The notes: generated by a model from the letters alone, not told the origin. 64,000 nucleotides of DNA from Euonymus europaeus (GCA_963580455.1 OY756972.1:15763001-15827000); one strand, 5' to 3'; positions 1 to 11,779 are shown, counted from the stretch's first letter. Numbers and translations are program-made.

Positions 1-896
1 AACCCTAGCCGCTAGATACGGGGGGAGATTTTCCAGAATACAGAGGGCAGAGAGGAGGCATCCCAAGCGTGGCAATTCTTTCATCTTTCCCATCGATTCG
101 AACAATTTTCTTGAGTATTTTTATGGTTTTTAGTATGAGTATGCGTAGCTAAGTACTTTTTAGCTAGGATTTGGTATTTTCTTCTACTGAAACTTTGTGC
201 ACAGATTGATTGTTGATTAGACTGGATTTAATTCATTGTTCTCTGAATTTATTGTTGATTTCCTATTGTTATGCATGTCTGGCCATCATCATAATATTTA
301 GGAATTGTTAGTTGAACATATTCGACTGACCATGACCCGGTGTTTGACAAAGTGACAAAAACTTGTTTTGCGATACAGGTTTAGGAACATTGAACATAAT
401 TGATTGGGTGATAGACCATTGCCTTAGGTTGTGCGATTGTCGATTTCCACGTGCTGATGCTTATCTTAGGAAATTCTTAGGAGAGACCAAACCAAGACTC
501 CTTTGATAAGAAAAGACCTTGAGCTGGACTAAAGTCAGGGTCGTTGTTTAGGGAAATCTAATTGTTAGAGCTGGACCAAAGTCTTTCAATTGACGTCGTT
601 AAATTCTTAATTTGTTTAATTGCGGATTGATTTGTGTGCACAGGTGGAGGTAGTTGAAGTAGCCAAATCCAAGCTAATTTTCATCAATTGTTGAATTAGT
701 TATTTTATTTGAACTAGTTAATTTTTCCATTATTAATTTAAGCATCCAAATTAGTTTACACTATTGTTTGTCTTTCAATTGGTTTTTACAACAGTCCATG
801 TGGATTCGATCCCTTTCACTGTTACTGCCTTGCGACCGTACACTTGCGATTGGGTAAAACCAGTCGATATTTACTGTGATCAAAAAGTATCGACCA
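1..896 (+). repeat. Left (5') LTR, truncated by window start
   Basis: Positions 1-896 match 5741-6636 along their whole length without gaps. The LTR ends in GACCA just before the PBS. The first 250 bp, equivalent to 5491-5740, lie outside the window. Confidence 0.95.
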
Positions 897-902
897 AGTT
901 TT

Positions 903-920
903 TGGCGCCGTTGCCGGGGA
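903..920 (+). other. Primer binding site (tRNA-Asp type)
   Basis: TGGCGCCGTTGCCGGGGA lies 6 bp after the LTR end and is complementary to the 3' end of plant tRNA-Asp(GTC), a common primer for Athila/Tat-type Ty3 elements. Confidence 0.9.
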
Positions 921-1041
921 CTGTTTGATTTATTTTGATTGTTAAACGGCAATAGTGTTAATTTTAGTTGGTTTAATTATTGTGACATCAAACTTAAATC
1001 GTCTAAATTGTTTGTAGGTACTTATTGGATCCTTGCAGTGC

Positions 1042-2597
1042 ATGGTTAATACACGTTCTCATCAAGAGCCATTGGAGGAGTTTGATCCTGAGATTGGGAG
1101 AACAGCTAGAGCATTGCGACATAGGACAATGTAGGAGAACAACAAACAGTTGGTCGATGGGATTACAGGAGCTTCCGATGCTAATGTCAGAGTACCAATG
1201 ATGAATCGGTATATTCCGCAGAACATTGCTCAGCCTTCGTGCATTACTTATCAACCTACAGGGGCTGCCAATGTTAATTTGTCACCACAGTTGTTGAATT
1301 CTGTGCCCCATTATGAGGGGAGATTTGATGAAGATCCTCACTTATATTTGAAGGATTTTACCGACTTGTGCCGAACTCAACACATGACTGGAATTACTGC
1401 CGATAATTTAAAGTTGGTTCTTTTTCCCTTTACTCTAAGGGGTGGTGCAAAGATGTGGTATAATGCTATTGAAGCGGGATCTATCGGTACATGGGAACAG
1501 ATGGCAACTAAATTTTTGAGGGAATTTTTTCCAGCTCATAGAACCAAGCAACTTGTGAGAGAAATAAAGAATTTTCAACAAAAGGATGGTGATTTATTTT
1601 ATGAAGCATGGAAGGATTTTAAGAGTAAAGTAGCTCGTTGCCCAACCCATAATTTGCACAAAGATGATGTGGTTTTGCATTTCTATGAAGGGTTGAACGT
1701 GGCTAATAGAATGAAAGTTGATTCTGCTTGCAATGGAGTCCTTATGAGAAAGAGTAGCGAAGAAGCTATGGAGTTATTTGAAGAATTGAGTGAAGACTCT
1801 CAACAATTTTCTGCAAGGGGTAGAAGCTCAACAAAGCGACAAGGCATATATGAGGTGATATCTGATGTCAAAGTTGAAGCAGCGATGTGCAATATTAATC
1901 GAAAAATAGACATGCTTGTTGAAGCTTTGACAGGGGTGACTATAAAGGTTCCATCACAAGCTGAGACTCTTTGTTCAGTTTGCTCTAGGTAAGATCATGT
2001 GACTAAAGCTTGTCATTGATATCAATGAATGATCAAGGGCAAGTCAATTTCTTGGGAAATTACTACACATGGAACCAAGCTTATCCTTGGCGCAATCACC
2101 CTAATCTTTCTTGGAAGGGTGATCAAAACACAATGAATGCAGCAGTCCCAACACCACAACCAGCAAAGAAGATTGATTTGGAGACTACCATGATGCAATT
2201 CATGCAACAAACAACTCAGGCTATCCAAAAATTGGAAACCCAAGTGGGACAGATAGCGAAGGAGGTGAGCGAACGAAATAAGGGAGAGCTGCCTTCTCAA
2301 CCTCTCAATAACCCAGCTGGGCATGAAGAGTTGAAAGCCATAACCACCCTTCAAAATGGCAAGATTATTGACAATAAGGTGCTGTCACCAACCCCTGACG
2401 CAGGGTGCAAGTCGGTCGCACATAGGGTGCAGGAGGGTCGCAAATCTGGACAGAAAGAAGTCAAAGATTGTGGAAGAGATCCTCCGCCTTTCCCACAAAG
2501 GTTAGTCAAAAAGACAACTGATTCTAAGGTGCATGATATTTTTGAAAATTTACGTAAGGTAGAAATTAATATTCCATTGCTTGATGCCATTAAATAG
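1042..2597 (+). pseudogene. gag: gag pseudogene of the left Ty3 element
   Basis: The gag reading frame starts at the ATG at 1042 (MVNTRSH...), an N-terminus typical of this lineage. It has an in-frame TAG at 1132, stays open to a TAA at 1990, shifts frame near 1990-2010 and runs on to a TAG at 2595. The retrotransposon gag domain is clear around 1440-1650 (residues such as GGAKMWYNAIEAG and FLREFFPAH). A zinc-knuckle remnant (CSVC then HVTKAC) straddles the stop at 1990. After the stop at 2595 the same frame continues into the protease region, so that stop looks like a single CAG to TAG change. With two stops and a frameshift no full Gag can be made. Confidence 0.88.
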
Positions 2598-3404
2598 ATT
2601 CCTTCTTATGCTAAATTTCTCAAAGATTGTTGTACTAAAAAGAGGAAATTTTCTGCAAATGAAAAAGTTGCTTTGAATGAAGAAGTGAGCGCTGTGCTAT
2701 TGAATAAACTTCCACCCAAGCTTAAAGATCCTGGTAGTTTTACCATACCTTGTAAGGTGGGAAATCAATTCTTTGAGAAGGCATTGCTAGATTTAGGAGC
2801 GAGCATCAATTTAATGCCCTTTTCTTTGTATAAGAAATTAGGATTAGGGGAATTGCAACAAACTTCCATCACTTTGCAGTTAGCTGACCGCAGTATTAAA
2901 AGACCTAAGGGAATTTTAGAAGACGTGTTGGTAATTGTGAAGGACTTAATTGTGCCTGTTGATTTTGTTGTGTTGGATATGGAGGATAATCCTAGTTCGT
3001 CCTCTATACCTATTATTCTTGGTCGTCCTTTCATGACTACTGTGGATATGAATATTAGTGTGAAAAAGGGGACTATAACAATGCAGGTGAATGATCGAAA
3101 ATTGGAGTTTCGTGTGTTTGATTCTCTTGAACTTCATGATGATAAAAGTGATTGTTTTGGTGTTGATGTTACACATGATCTTGTGAATGAGGTTTTTCAG
3201 GTTACAAGTCTTGATCCAGTTGAAGCAGAAGACATAAAATATGAGAGCCAAATAGAGGAAGTAATAGAGCCGTTGCATCGGGCCCAGTCGTATGTTGGTA
3301 AGGGTATTCCTCCTTTTGAACAATTGGTACCTACTAATATATCTCTTGTTTCTTCTACAGTTAAGGCACCTACTTTGGAGTTGAAACAATTCCCAACCAC
3401 TTGA
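2598..3404 (+). pseudogene. Aspartic protease region of the left Ty3 element
   Basis: This is the retroviral-type aspartic protease that would process Gag-Pol. The active-site region reads LLDLGASINLMP near 2795-2825, the form usual in Athila/Tat elements, followed by LADRSIKRPKGILEDV and the flap-distal motif IILGRPFM near 3010-3035. The frame is open from 2598 to a TGA at 3402. Homology continues one frame over from 3401, so a single-base indel separates it from RT. The domain is complete in length, but neither Gag nor RT can be joined to it in frame. Confidence 0.88.
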
Positions 3405-3796
3405 AACATATTTATTTGGGAGAAGACAAGACTTTACTAGTGATAGTGGCGGCAAATCTCAGTTTAGGAGAAGAGGAAAAATTAGTACAAATTCTGAAAA
3501 GGCGTAAAAATGCCCTTGGATGGTCCATTGATGACAACAAAGGAACCAATCCTAATAGATGGATGCATCAGATTTTGCTTGAAACTGATGTAAGGCCAAC
3601 TAGAGAAGCACAGTGGCGGCTACATCCACAAGTGAAAGATGTGGTGGAAACTGAAATTTTGAAATTGTTAGATGTGGGGATGATCTATCCACCTTCGGAT
3701 AGCAAATGGGTTAACGGGCATCGTGTAAAGCCTTATTGGAAGTCGGTTCCACTCACAATGGAAGAAGTCGTACAATTTAATGTTTTAGATCCTTGA
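3401..3796 (+). pseudogene. RT N-terminus fused in frame to integrase C-terminus
   Basis: The first 100 codons match the region just before and at the start of Ty3 RT: MHQILLETDVRPTRE, then MIYPPSDSKWV. After the WV codons near 3710 the sequence switches, without losing frame, to NGHRVKPYW, which in this lineage lies at the end of integrase. All RT catalytic motifs, RNase H and the integrase core are therefore absent. The join is in frame and the short fused ORF stays open to 3796. Whether the fusion has any role or is a by-product of the deletion cannot be told from the sequence. Confidence 0.8.
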
Positions 3797-5474
3797 CGAA
3801 TTCTAAAGCTGTGTCCGGCTGAAGACAATAAATTTAGCACTTCATGGGAGGTAACCCATGTGGAGGAGGAGCATCTTATTTGACATCTTTGAACAGCTAA
3901 GTATCTTCACCCTTTTCTTTTATTGCACATTTAATTTTCGTCGTCACAAATTTAAATTATGTTCTATTTCCTTCACATTGAGGACGATGTCGAATTCAAG
4001 TTTGGGGGAGAAGGGAATTTGAGTTTTGCCAAAAATTTGAAGTTTTTAAAACTTGGCACCCTTTGCTTGATTATCATGACATGCTTTGATAACTGATAGT
4101 ATATTTCCTAGCATGATTTTTTGTGATGAAGGTCTGCTTGGTTTATATGTCATTTGAACACTAAGTAGCCATGTGAGAAGCCTTTAAAAATTTTGAGTGC
4201 ATTGAATTTCATGACATTGTTTTGCTAGAACTTGCCTTAAACCAGCTGAAGTAATTGTTGAATTTTTGTTCCATGAAAGTGACAAAGGCGTTCTAATCCT
4301 TGCCCATCTATATTTGTTCTTAATTATTCATATTTCCCTTCCCATTCGCCTTATCCGATCTCTCTGATGTGTTGCGCATGTGCCATTGAGTTCAAAAGTT
4401 AGAATACCAACATAAGGCTGACAGGTGAGATGAATTTTGGGTGATGAGAAAGTGGAAGGTGGTGGTGACGATGCCTTAGAGAATTTTGGGGTAAGAAAAC
4501 AAGTCTACAATACGGGAAAAGTGTGAACCACCTGCGGCCGCACAAAAAACGGGGATTATTTCAGTAGATGAATAGTACCAGAGATGTACGACCTAAGCGC
4601 GGCCGCACAAAAAGCGGTGATTATTTCCGTACACTGTCTGGTCAACGTCACTAGTTGACTGAGCAGAAGAAAAAGAAAAAAAAGTGAATTGTAAGCCTTT
4701 TGCGAGCTAAGTGCGGTCGCAAATTCTACTTATTTAAAATGCAGTGCATAAGAGACATAACTTCAGCTACATCAGATGAAATATTTCCAAGGGCATTTCC
4801 TTAAGCAACAACAAGAGATGATTGATCAATTAAAGATTGTACTATGCAATGATGCCTGAGGATTGATCGTGTTTGGACTCACTTTGTTGGGATTTATTTT
4901 GCTATGTATTATTGACTAGTATTCGATGTAGTTGGCTTTGTGTTGGTTGCCTAATTTTGGGACTATTTGGTGCACGGTATAACCATTGGTAGAAGATTTA
5001 TGCACCATGATAATCTAGTTCTTGATTAATTTTCTTCTCAACCTAACTTCTGCCATTTGATACCTTTACTTCTATGCCTGTTTGTTTTGAGCCTACCCAA
5101 AAACCAAATTAATCCTTTCAAAGACCTTTTGATTCATGGAATGAACATTCTAGCATAAGTAAGTTTGGTGGACATGCAAGCCTATGGCTACATGTTGTGA
5201 ATTCAAAGGAGAGTAAACACCACCCTCTAAACACTTGAGTGAATACTTCAAATTTCTAAATATTGTGTGAATCTTAGTGAGTTGGTGTGAAGATGTTATA
5301 TATGCTTGGCAGTAGTGAGCAAATTTATAATTGTGCAGATTACACTTGATGAATCATTGCATTGATTTGATGAGAAAGTATATGGCTTGCCAAGTTATGA
5401 TGTTGTTTTTCGAAAGAGACATGCAACGCTTTGAAATTATTTTCTTGAGTTTTTGCTTGAGGACAAGCAATGTT
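3797..5474 (+). other. Noncoding tail of the left Ty3 element
   Basis: No convincing ORF is present. The stretch opens with the conserved post-pol phrase around 3840-3870 (GGGAGGTAACCC), and has an extra purine tract AAGTTTGGGGGAG near 4000. Two units about 65 bp apart carry GCGGCCGC followed by a CACAAAAA run (4534-4541 and 4599-4606), with a diverged copy GCGGTCGC at 4713-4720. Confidence 0.75.
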
Positions 5475-5490
5475 TAAGTTTGGGGGATTT
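5475..5490 (+). other. Polypurine tract
   Basis: AAGTTTGGGGGATTT directly precedes the 3' LTR, which begins TGGT at 5491. This is the expected position and composition of the plus-strand primer site. Confidence 0.8.
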
Positions 5491-6636
5491 TGGTGAGTAC
5501 AAAATGTACTCATGTTTATGATGTTAAGTACCCAATCTTTATGAGGTTTCTAGCACAAAATACTATCCAATTGTGTGATTTAATGATAGGTACAGATGAA
5601 TGCTATTTAGTTGGAAAAGTTGAATTCTGGGTAAAAGTGAGCCAGGAGCGACCTACGCGCGGCCGCGAGTTACGGGATTTCTAGAAACGGGCCCAGCTGA
5701 CATGGCAGTGGGGACAATAACTTTTTATGGTTAAAGACTAAACCCTAGCCGCCAAATACGGGGGGAGATTTTCCAGAATACAGAGGGCAGAGAGGAGGCA
5801 TTCCAAGCGTGGCAATTCCTTCATCTTTCCCATCGATTCGAACAACTGTCTTGAGTATTTTTATGGTTTTTAGTATGAGTATGCGTAGCTAAGTACTTTT
5901 TAGCTAGGATTTGGTATTTTCTTCTACTGAAACTTTGTGCACAGATTGATTGTTGATTAGACTGGATTTAATTCATTGTTCTCTGAATTTATTGTTGATT
6001 TCCTATTGTTATGCATGTCTGGCCATCATCATAATATTTAGGAATTGTTAGTTGAACATATTTGGCTGACCATGACCCGATGTTTGACAAAGTGACAAAA
6101 ACTTGTTTTGCGATTCAGGTTTGGGAACATTGAACATAATTGATTGGGTGATAGACCATTGCCTTAGGTTGTGCGATTGTCGATTTTCACGTGCTGATGC
6201 TTATCTTAGGAAATTCTTAGGAGAGACCAAACCAAGACTCCTTTGATAAGAAAAGACCTTGAGCTGGACTAAAGTCAGGGTCGTTGTTTAGGGAAATCTA
6301 ATTGTTAGAGCTGGACCAAAGTCTTTCAATTGACGTTGTTAAATTCTTAATTTGTTTAATTGCGGATTGATTTGTGTGCACAGGTGGAGGTAGTTGAACT
6401 AGCCAAATCCAAGCTAATTTTCATCAATTGTTGAATTAGTTATTTTATTTGAACTAGTTAATTTTTCCATTATTAATTTAAGCATCCAAATTAGTTTACA
6501 CTATTGTTTGTCTTTCAATTGGTTTTTACAACAGTCCCTGTGAATTCGATCCCTTTCACTGTTACTGTCTTGCGACCGTACACTTGCGATTGGGTAAAAC
6601 CAGTCGGTATTTACTGTGATCAAAAAGTATCGACCA
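5491..6636 (+). repeat. Right (3') LTR, 1146 bp
   Basis: The LTR starts TGGT and ends ACCA, a short inverted terminus. Positions 5741-6636 match 1-896. It contains a third GCGGCCGC at 5659-5666. The flanking base run after the end is GTAAC, which should be the 5 bp target duplication. Its partner lies left of the window. Confidence 0.93.
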
Positions 6637-7720
6637 GTAACCCATGTGTGACCGGAATGCAAGGATTAGATCCTATCTGACAAAAAACCAAAGCTGGAGC
6701 GTGACTGACTGCTCCCCACGGGCCCAAGAGAGGAACACAAGGAAAACCTTCACATTTGTACAGAAATACACTGGATAAGAACCAAAGTGCTCTTCTCTCA
6801 ATATTATAAACATCCAATGATTGCAAAACCTCTTTCCATTCTTCAATACTCGGATACTCTCGCTTCCATTCAACTTCTGTGAATTCTAATATTGGTCTTC
6901 TGTCTAGTCAAGTATGATCTTTGAAATTAATTTTGGGAAAGTCAATCTTTATGTAGTATTGGAGATGAGTCATTAACCAGATTCCAAGTAGAGCTGAGCA
7001 TCCATTAAACCTCATTTTTGTATTGCGGCGAGAAAAGTTAAGAGAACGAATTGTCTCACATATGATTGCAAGAATTGGATTTGCACCACCCTTTGAAGAG
7101 CTTGATTACTCTCCCTTCCACATATCCTTGAGTGCAAGAAAATAACACTACTCCATATATCACAAGTGCCAATACTGATTGTCCTAACACTGTCTGGGAT
7201 TTTCTCTCAACTTCCTTTATTAATATATCAATTAGGAAGCACCATTTTCCCCCTTTGTATGATCCCATCTTCAATTTCATGTTCCACAATTCTAGCAACA
7301 ATCTTTTCAGCAGAAATGTTTTCATGAAAATAATATATTTTTGTATTATGAGGCGGCAATTGCAGCATCTAAGCATATTCCTCAATTGTGGGTAAGAAAT
7401 ATATTTGCTCAAATGTAAAACATTTGTACGTTGGTCCCCAATGAGGAATTGCTGCCTGCAGTAATCTTACTGGCGCAACAACCTTTAACAAGCTTCCAAG
7501 GAGACCATATTTTTGAGAAAATTTCGGGCCCAATTTTTGACTTTCGTGTGTCAACAAACTTACTAAGCGTGGCCAGGAGTCCTTGAAATTCTATTTTCAT
7601 CACACTTGGCAATATGACATCCTCCTTCAAGCTATCTCCATGTTCAAAGTGCATTTTACTCAGCTCCTCCCTTACGTCATCTATGTCAACTTTCTCACAA
7701 GTGAGAATCTTTGATGCCAT
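6637..7720 (-). pseudogene. DUF7745-type ORF, probable ORF1 of an Ogre-like element, broken
   Basis: Read on the minus strand from an ATG at 7720, this matches plant proteins with the DUF7745 domain: an N-terminal part to about 7410, then QIYFLPTIEEY near 7370-7400 and, further on, the block VPLLGPWGAVSHAPAL near 6690-6740 followed by IPVTHGL. Several frameshifts and stops interrupt it, so it is dead. The coding trace stops exactly at 6636/6637, where the younger LTR element was inserted. The position downstream of a PBS and leader on the same strand suggests the extra ORF that Ogre/Tat elements carry before gag. The domain match is from memory of the family; the ORF1 assignment is inference. 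Confidence 0.7.
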
Positions 7721-8339
7721 TTAATTGATAGTTGTGTTGAAAATATTATCAAACCAAATTGCAATGACTGTGCCTATGTGGATGCAATGGAAAGAAAGTA
7801 CAAAGACAAAAAAAAACAAGAAATCATTTGTAGAAGATAAAAATAGGGAAAGACAACTTAGCATTGAATGATAATTTTCACAAAAATTGAATATGTACAT
7901 GGGGATAACCTAAATTTCTGAAGGTTTCGAGCATGGATCTAGGGTTTGTAAGGTGCATGGATGGATTTTTCTAACTATCTCCCAAGATCCCGAATCATGG
8001 TGGTTTTAAATCCCAACTATTGAGACAAAAGCCCTCTCTTAACTTTCAAGAGAGGTCAATCCGGTGAGGATGTTTTCCACTATCCATGAGAAGACATTAG
8101 CTCATGAGAATTGTGGTGAACCCTTTCTAATGCTAGAGGTACGAGTCTGGGTGAGAGGCTATTTGTGTGCATATGAATGTACGAATATGGAAATAAGAAC
8201 AAACATGAAATAAAAACACATAATTTTTACAAAATAAAAAAAACCAACATCTTTCAAAAATAACCATAAAAGAAATAAAGATAGCCAACCAATTAATCAT
8301 ATAGGCTTGACCCTCTTTGTTTTTTTTTTAAACATGTTG
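7721..8339 (-). other. Leader between PBS and DUF7745-type ORF
   Basis: No ORF is present. On the minus strand it runs from the PBS to the ATG at 7720 and resembles the untranslated leader of Tat/Ogre elements. It includes a CTCGTACCTCTAGCATTAG phrase near 8120-8150 that I recognise from related leaders. Confidence 0.45.
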
Positions 8340-8357
8340 TTCTCAGCAGAGTCGCCA
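8340..8357 (-). other. Primer binding site (tRNA-Arg-like), minus strand
   Basis: On the minus strand, TGGCGACTCTGCTGAGAA resembles the PBS widely seen in Tat/Ogre elements (usual ending CTGGGGA). It is preceded, on that strand, by an LTR-end sequence containing GGTGCCTAATACCTTC and GGCGACTATG. Two or three bases differ from the usual PBS, consistent with age. Confidence 0.6.
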
Positions 8358-9825
8358 GCTATATCAACCGACATGAAAAACATAGTCGCCATCAATTGAA
8401 TTAAAGTGCAATTGGATACTAAAAATACTTACAAATCAGAAATGGGGGTTATGGGAGTCGATTGAGTGCGGTGAAGGTATTAGGCACCTCACGACTCTTG
8501 TTTAAAACAGTTACCAAATTAATTAATTGGTCATCTTAATAAGAACTTGCTCTCTGCAAGATATGGTTATTTTGAAATAAATGAATCTATTTAGAAAATA
8601 TTATCAACTTATGATAGTTTCTTTTAGTAAAGGTTTTCAATAAAGATTTAATGTAAGATTAAATACTATAGCAATTTATGGTATGGAAAAATGAATTTTG
8701 TTTTGGAAATTGAAATAGATTTGAAAACAAGTTGAATTTGAATTCGACAAAACAACTTATGGCCTTTTGGATTTAGTTTTAATAATACTAATTTATGTTT
8801 TTCTATTTAATTAAAACTGAGAAACTTAAGTATTACAAACCCATGGTCTTGAATTACCCTCAACTTATGATAATCGCTATGAATACCAACTTATGATAAT
8901 CTTTTGATTTTTTAATTGTTACCTTATGACGATAAATGAATTTGTAAATACCCACTTGTGGCATTTGAGTATAATTTTAGAATACCAGTTATTGACTTCT
9001 CTAAAAACAAAATTAAACCAGTATAACTCATAATTCAAATAAAAATGAACTCATGATCCTTCAAAATTAAAATAATGCACATTTAAACTTTCTCCACATA
9101 TACACCCTTATAATAAAATTCAACTAATAAATTGTTCAAATTATACATGTCATTCGAATGAGTCAATTACTCTTTTTGAAGGGCCAAATATATATATATG
9201 AGTAATATTAAAAAATAAACTAAAAATATCATGACAAATAAATCCCACATTATCCAATTAAGAGGCTACTTCCACTTGATCAGCATTGTACAATGACAAA
9301 AAAAAAATCTCAATGTTACATAAAAAACAATAATTAAAGTAAATAATTCAACATGTTATGTGTATTTATTCTAGATAAAGATTTAACTCTAAAACTCGTA
9401 TTGTATATATAAATGTCACATCACAAAATATCATATATATATATATAAATACCTATCACATACACTCATCATCTCATATATAATATAAACTCTGCCGACA
9501 CAACAAACACACCCACATATATATACATATATACATAAATTTTAAAGTGAGGGATCCCTCATATGATAACTCCTATACATATAGCACTCATTTACATACA
9601 CACGCATATATATATATATATATATGCATATATAACCTCTACCGACACAACAAACACACACATATATATTATATATATATTTATTTAAATAATATAATAT
9701 ACATGTAGCACTCATATACAGATATATATATATATATATATATATAACTTGTACTGACACAACAAACACACACATATATATATTATATATACATCATCAC
9801 ATATGGAATAACATCACTTAACATC

Positions 9826-9856
<31 letters not shown>

Positions 9857-11160
9857 TATATCTTTATGCAACATCCAATATAATATATATGCACATGTCA
9901 CTAATTTTTATCTAGCCTCTCTTTTTCGTCCTCTCTTTTCTTCTGACAACAAATATGAAATTCTAAACTTTTCACAATCTCAAGATAAAAATAAAAAATC
10001 AGCACATACACATAGATATAAATTTTTCTTTCAAAATCACATCAACCTAGACATTTAAACATCAACTAGTAAATCCAAGCACATCCATTTTCAATTTAAT
10101 CGAGAATTTATCTTTCACAATCTCAAGTAATTGAGACTAAACATCAAGTGAAGATAAAGGCTAGAGGAAAAGTGTTCGAATGATGATAGATTGTGCTCGT
10201 GTTATGACTTTGAAGTAGAATCTGCGATGCTGCTATTTAATGGTGGCTTCGAGTGATGAGTGGAAATGATACGGAAAATAAGAAGAATTCCCCGTGCGTG
10301 AATGAAAATGATGATGTGGGTTTTGAGTTTTAGGTGGAAGGAAAAAAAATAAAAAATAAAAAAATTCAGTCAAATCCATCATGTGATAACAATGATTAAC
10401 AACAATAAACACATATACAAAATCTACACCTATTAATCTATGAAACAAACTAACTAACTACGCACCAAGAAATCGATTCAAATTGCAGAGATCTAGACTA
10501 AAACAAAGTAGAACCTTTGCCTCAAGTAAATCAACTGGGATATGAAAAGAAATAGATCAAAACTGGAAGATCATGTAGCTAGAGGATGGTTAATGATGAC
10601 GTTGGATGTTGGCTTTAGGTGAAAGGATAACACTCGGGTGGATTTGTGAAGAAGGGTCACTTCTGGTGATGGTGAGCTTGAGATGATGAACTAGTAATGA
10701 TGAAAGTGAAGCATGGGTGGTTGAGAGGTTGTGGTGATGATAATGATTTTCAAATTTCCTAACCTTTTCATTTGTCTCTCTTTCTTCCTCTCATATCTTT
10801 TCTCTACCTTCTCTTTCTCTTTTCGTCTTAGTTTTTATAGAAAGGCAAAAATTCACGGGTGAGGTGAGGTGTAGAATCACGGGTACAAGTGTAGAGTCAC
10901 AAGAATGGTGTAGAGTCACAGAAATGAAACCCGTGAATAAGAAATTTTGTTTTTGTATGACCCGTGACTTTTTAAAAATTAGGAGTGTCCAATAATAAAA
11001 ATGAAAAGTCAGTATTATATGTTTGACATGAATTATTTTTGAAAGAAAATATCAATTTATGGTATGAGTACATAGTCTTAAAAATACCAACTTATGGTAT
11101 GAGACTTTAATCTTAAAAAAAAATACCGACGAATGATCTTTCTTGGATTTAATCCAGTCA
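8358..11160 (-). repeat. Long LTR of an old Ogre/Tat-like element (right limit approximate)
   Basis: The lower-coordinate end abuts the PBS at 8357. The block is AT-rich with no real ORF. A short motif, CATAAGTTG on the minus strand, recurs near 8610, 8755, 8870, 8890 and again near 11055 and 11090, tying the two ends of this stretch together as one unit. Tandem AT microsatellites lie in the middle. The start of the LTR was not located exactly, and no partner LTR is in the window. Confidence 0.45.
9480..9870. repeat. Tandem minisatellite with (TA)n tracts
   Basis: The phrase GACACAACAAACACAC occurs at about 9497, 9644 and 9756, and TAGCACTCAT at about 9582 and 9706. Each unit of 110-150 bp holds one or two long TA or CA tracts. 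A further (TA) tract of about 26 bp lies at 9826-9852. Confidence 0.85.
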
Positions 11161-11779
11161 CCAGATTCCATAATTGAAGGAATTGTCACCTGTAATCACA
11201 TGTGCTTTTGAAAATTTTGTTTATTCTATCAAATCCACTTTTGTTGGCAAACACGATGATACTTAGCATATACCACAAGCCTTTAAAACCCTAAGTGTTA
11301 GTAGGACTAGGTATAGGTTCGTGAGGGTTTACCAGAATGTTACCCACAAACATTCAAAATGTTCTTTTTATTAATTGATTCCTCTCCCACACTTGAAATA
11401 TGCAATGTTCTCAATACCTGAAAAAAAAATAGTTGAAAAATTATGAGTCAAAGTGACACAACATGATAATGAAGTCACTTAGAAATTAATTTCCGCCTAA
11501 CATTTCAGTACTGTGCAATTCTCACAAAATCTTTAATATCTCCTTCATCTGAGCTTTGATTGACGAAATGTAAAATTTTACAGAAACTAAACATCTGAAG
11601 CTTTTTGTGCATGCATAGCTTGCAATATGGTTCATTATGAGTTGTTCTCAATTTTTTTTCTTTTCAACGTTTTCATACAACATTTTCTTCCACCACTTGT
11701 AATTTTTTTTTGTAGTCTGAAAAGGGAGTAGATTATTTTGTGAAAATTGAAATTGAAAGCAATGAACTACAACAAAATG
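11161..11779. other. No gene seen
   Basis: AT-rich sequence with poly-A and poly-T tracts and no ORF or repeat boundary I can support. It may contain the outer end of the long LTR to its left. Confidence 0.4.

Larger units (their letters stand above)
1..6636 (+). mobile_element. Ty3/Gypsy LTR retrotransposon, Athila/Tat-like, internally deleted
   Basis: The element has two LTRs, a tRNA-Asp type PBS, gag, aspartic protease and the very start of RT, then jumps to the end of integrase, followed by a long noncoding tail and a purine-rich tract. Ordering and motifs fit the Athila/Tat branch of Ty3 elements: a DLGASINLMP-type protease and the post-pol phrase GGGAGGTAACCC. About 4 kb of RT, RNase H and integrase coding sequence is missing, so it could only have moved using proteins supplied in trans. 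The visible parts of the two LTRs (896 bp each) align without gaps and differ at about 18 positions by eye (about 2%), so the insertion is fairly young. The left LTR loses its first 250 bp to the window edge. Confidence 0.93.

Noticed and set aside
2946..3455. 169-codon minus-strand frame opposite the protease region
   Set aside because: It is the complement of a clearly coding strand and has no motif of its own.
7056..7412. 118-codon minus-strand frame as a separate gene
   Set aside because: It is part of the DUF7745-like pseudogene read in a shifted frame.
9542..9775. 77-codon frame rich in Tyr and Ile
   Set aside because: Product of TA/CA microsatellites.
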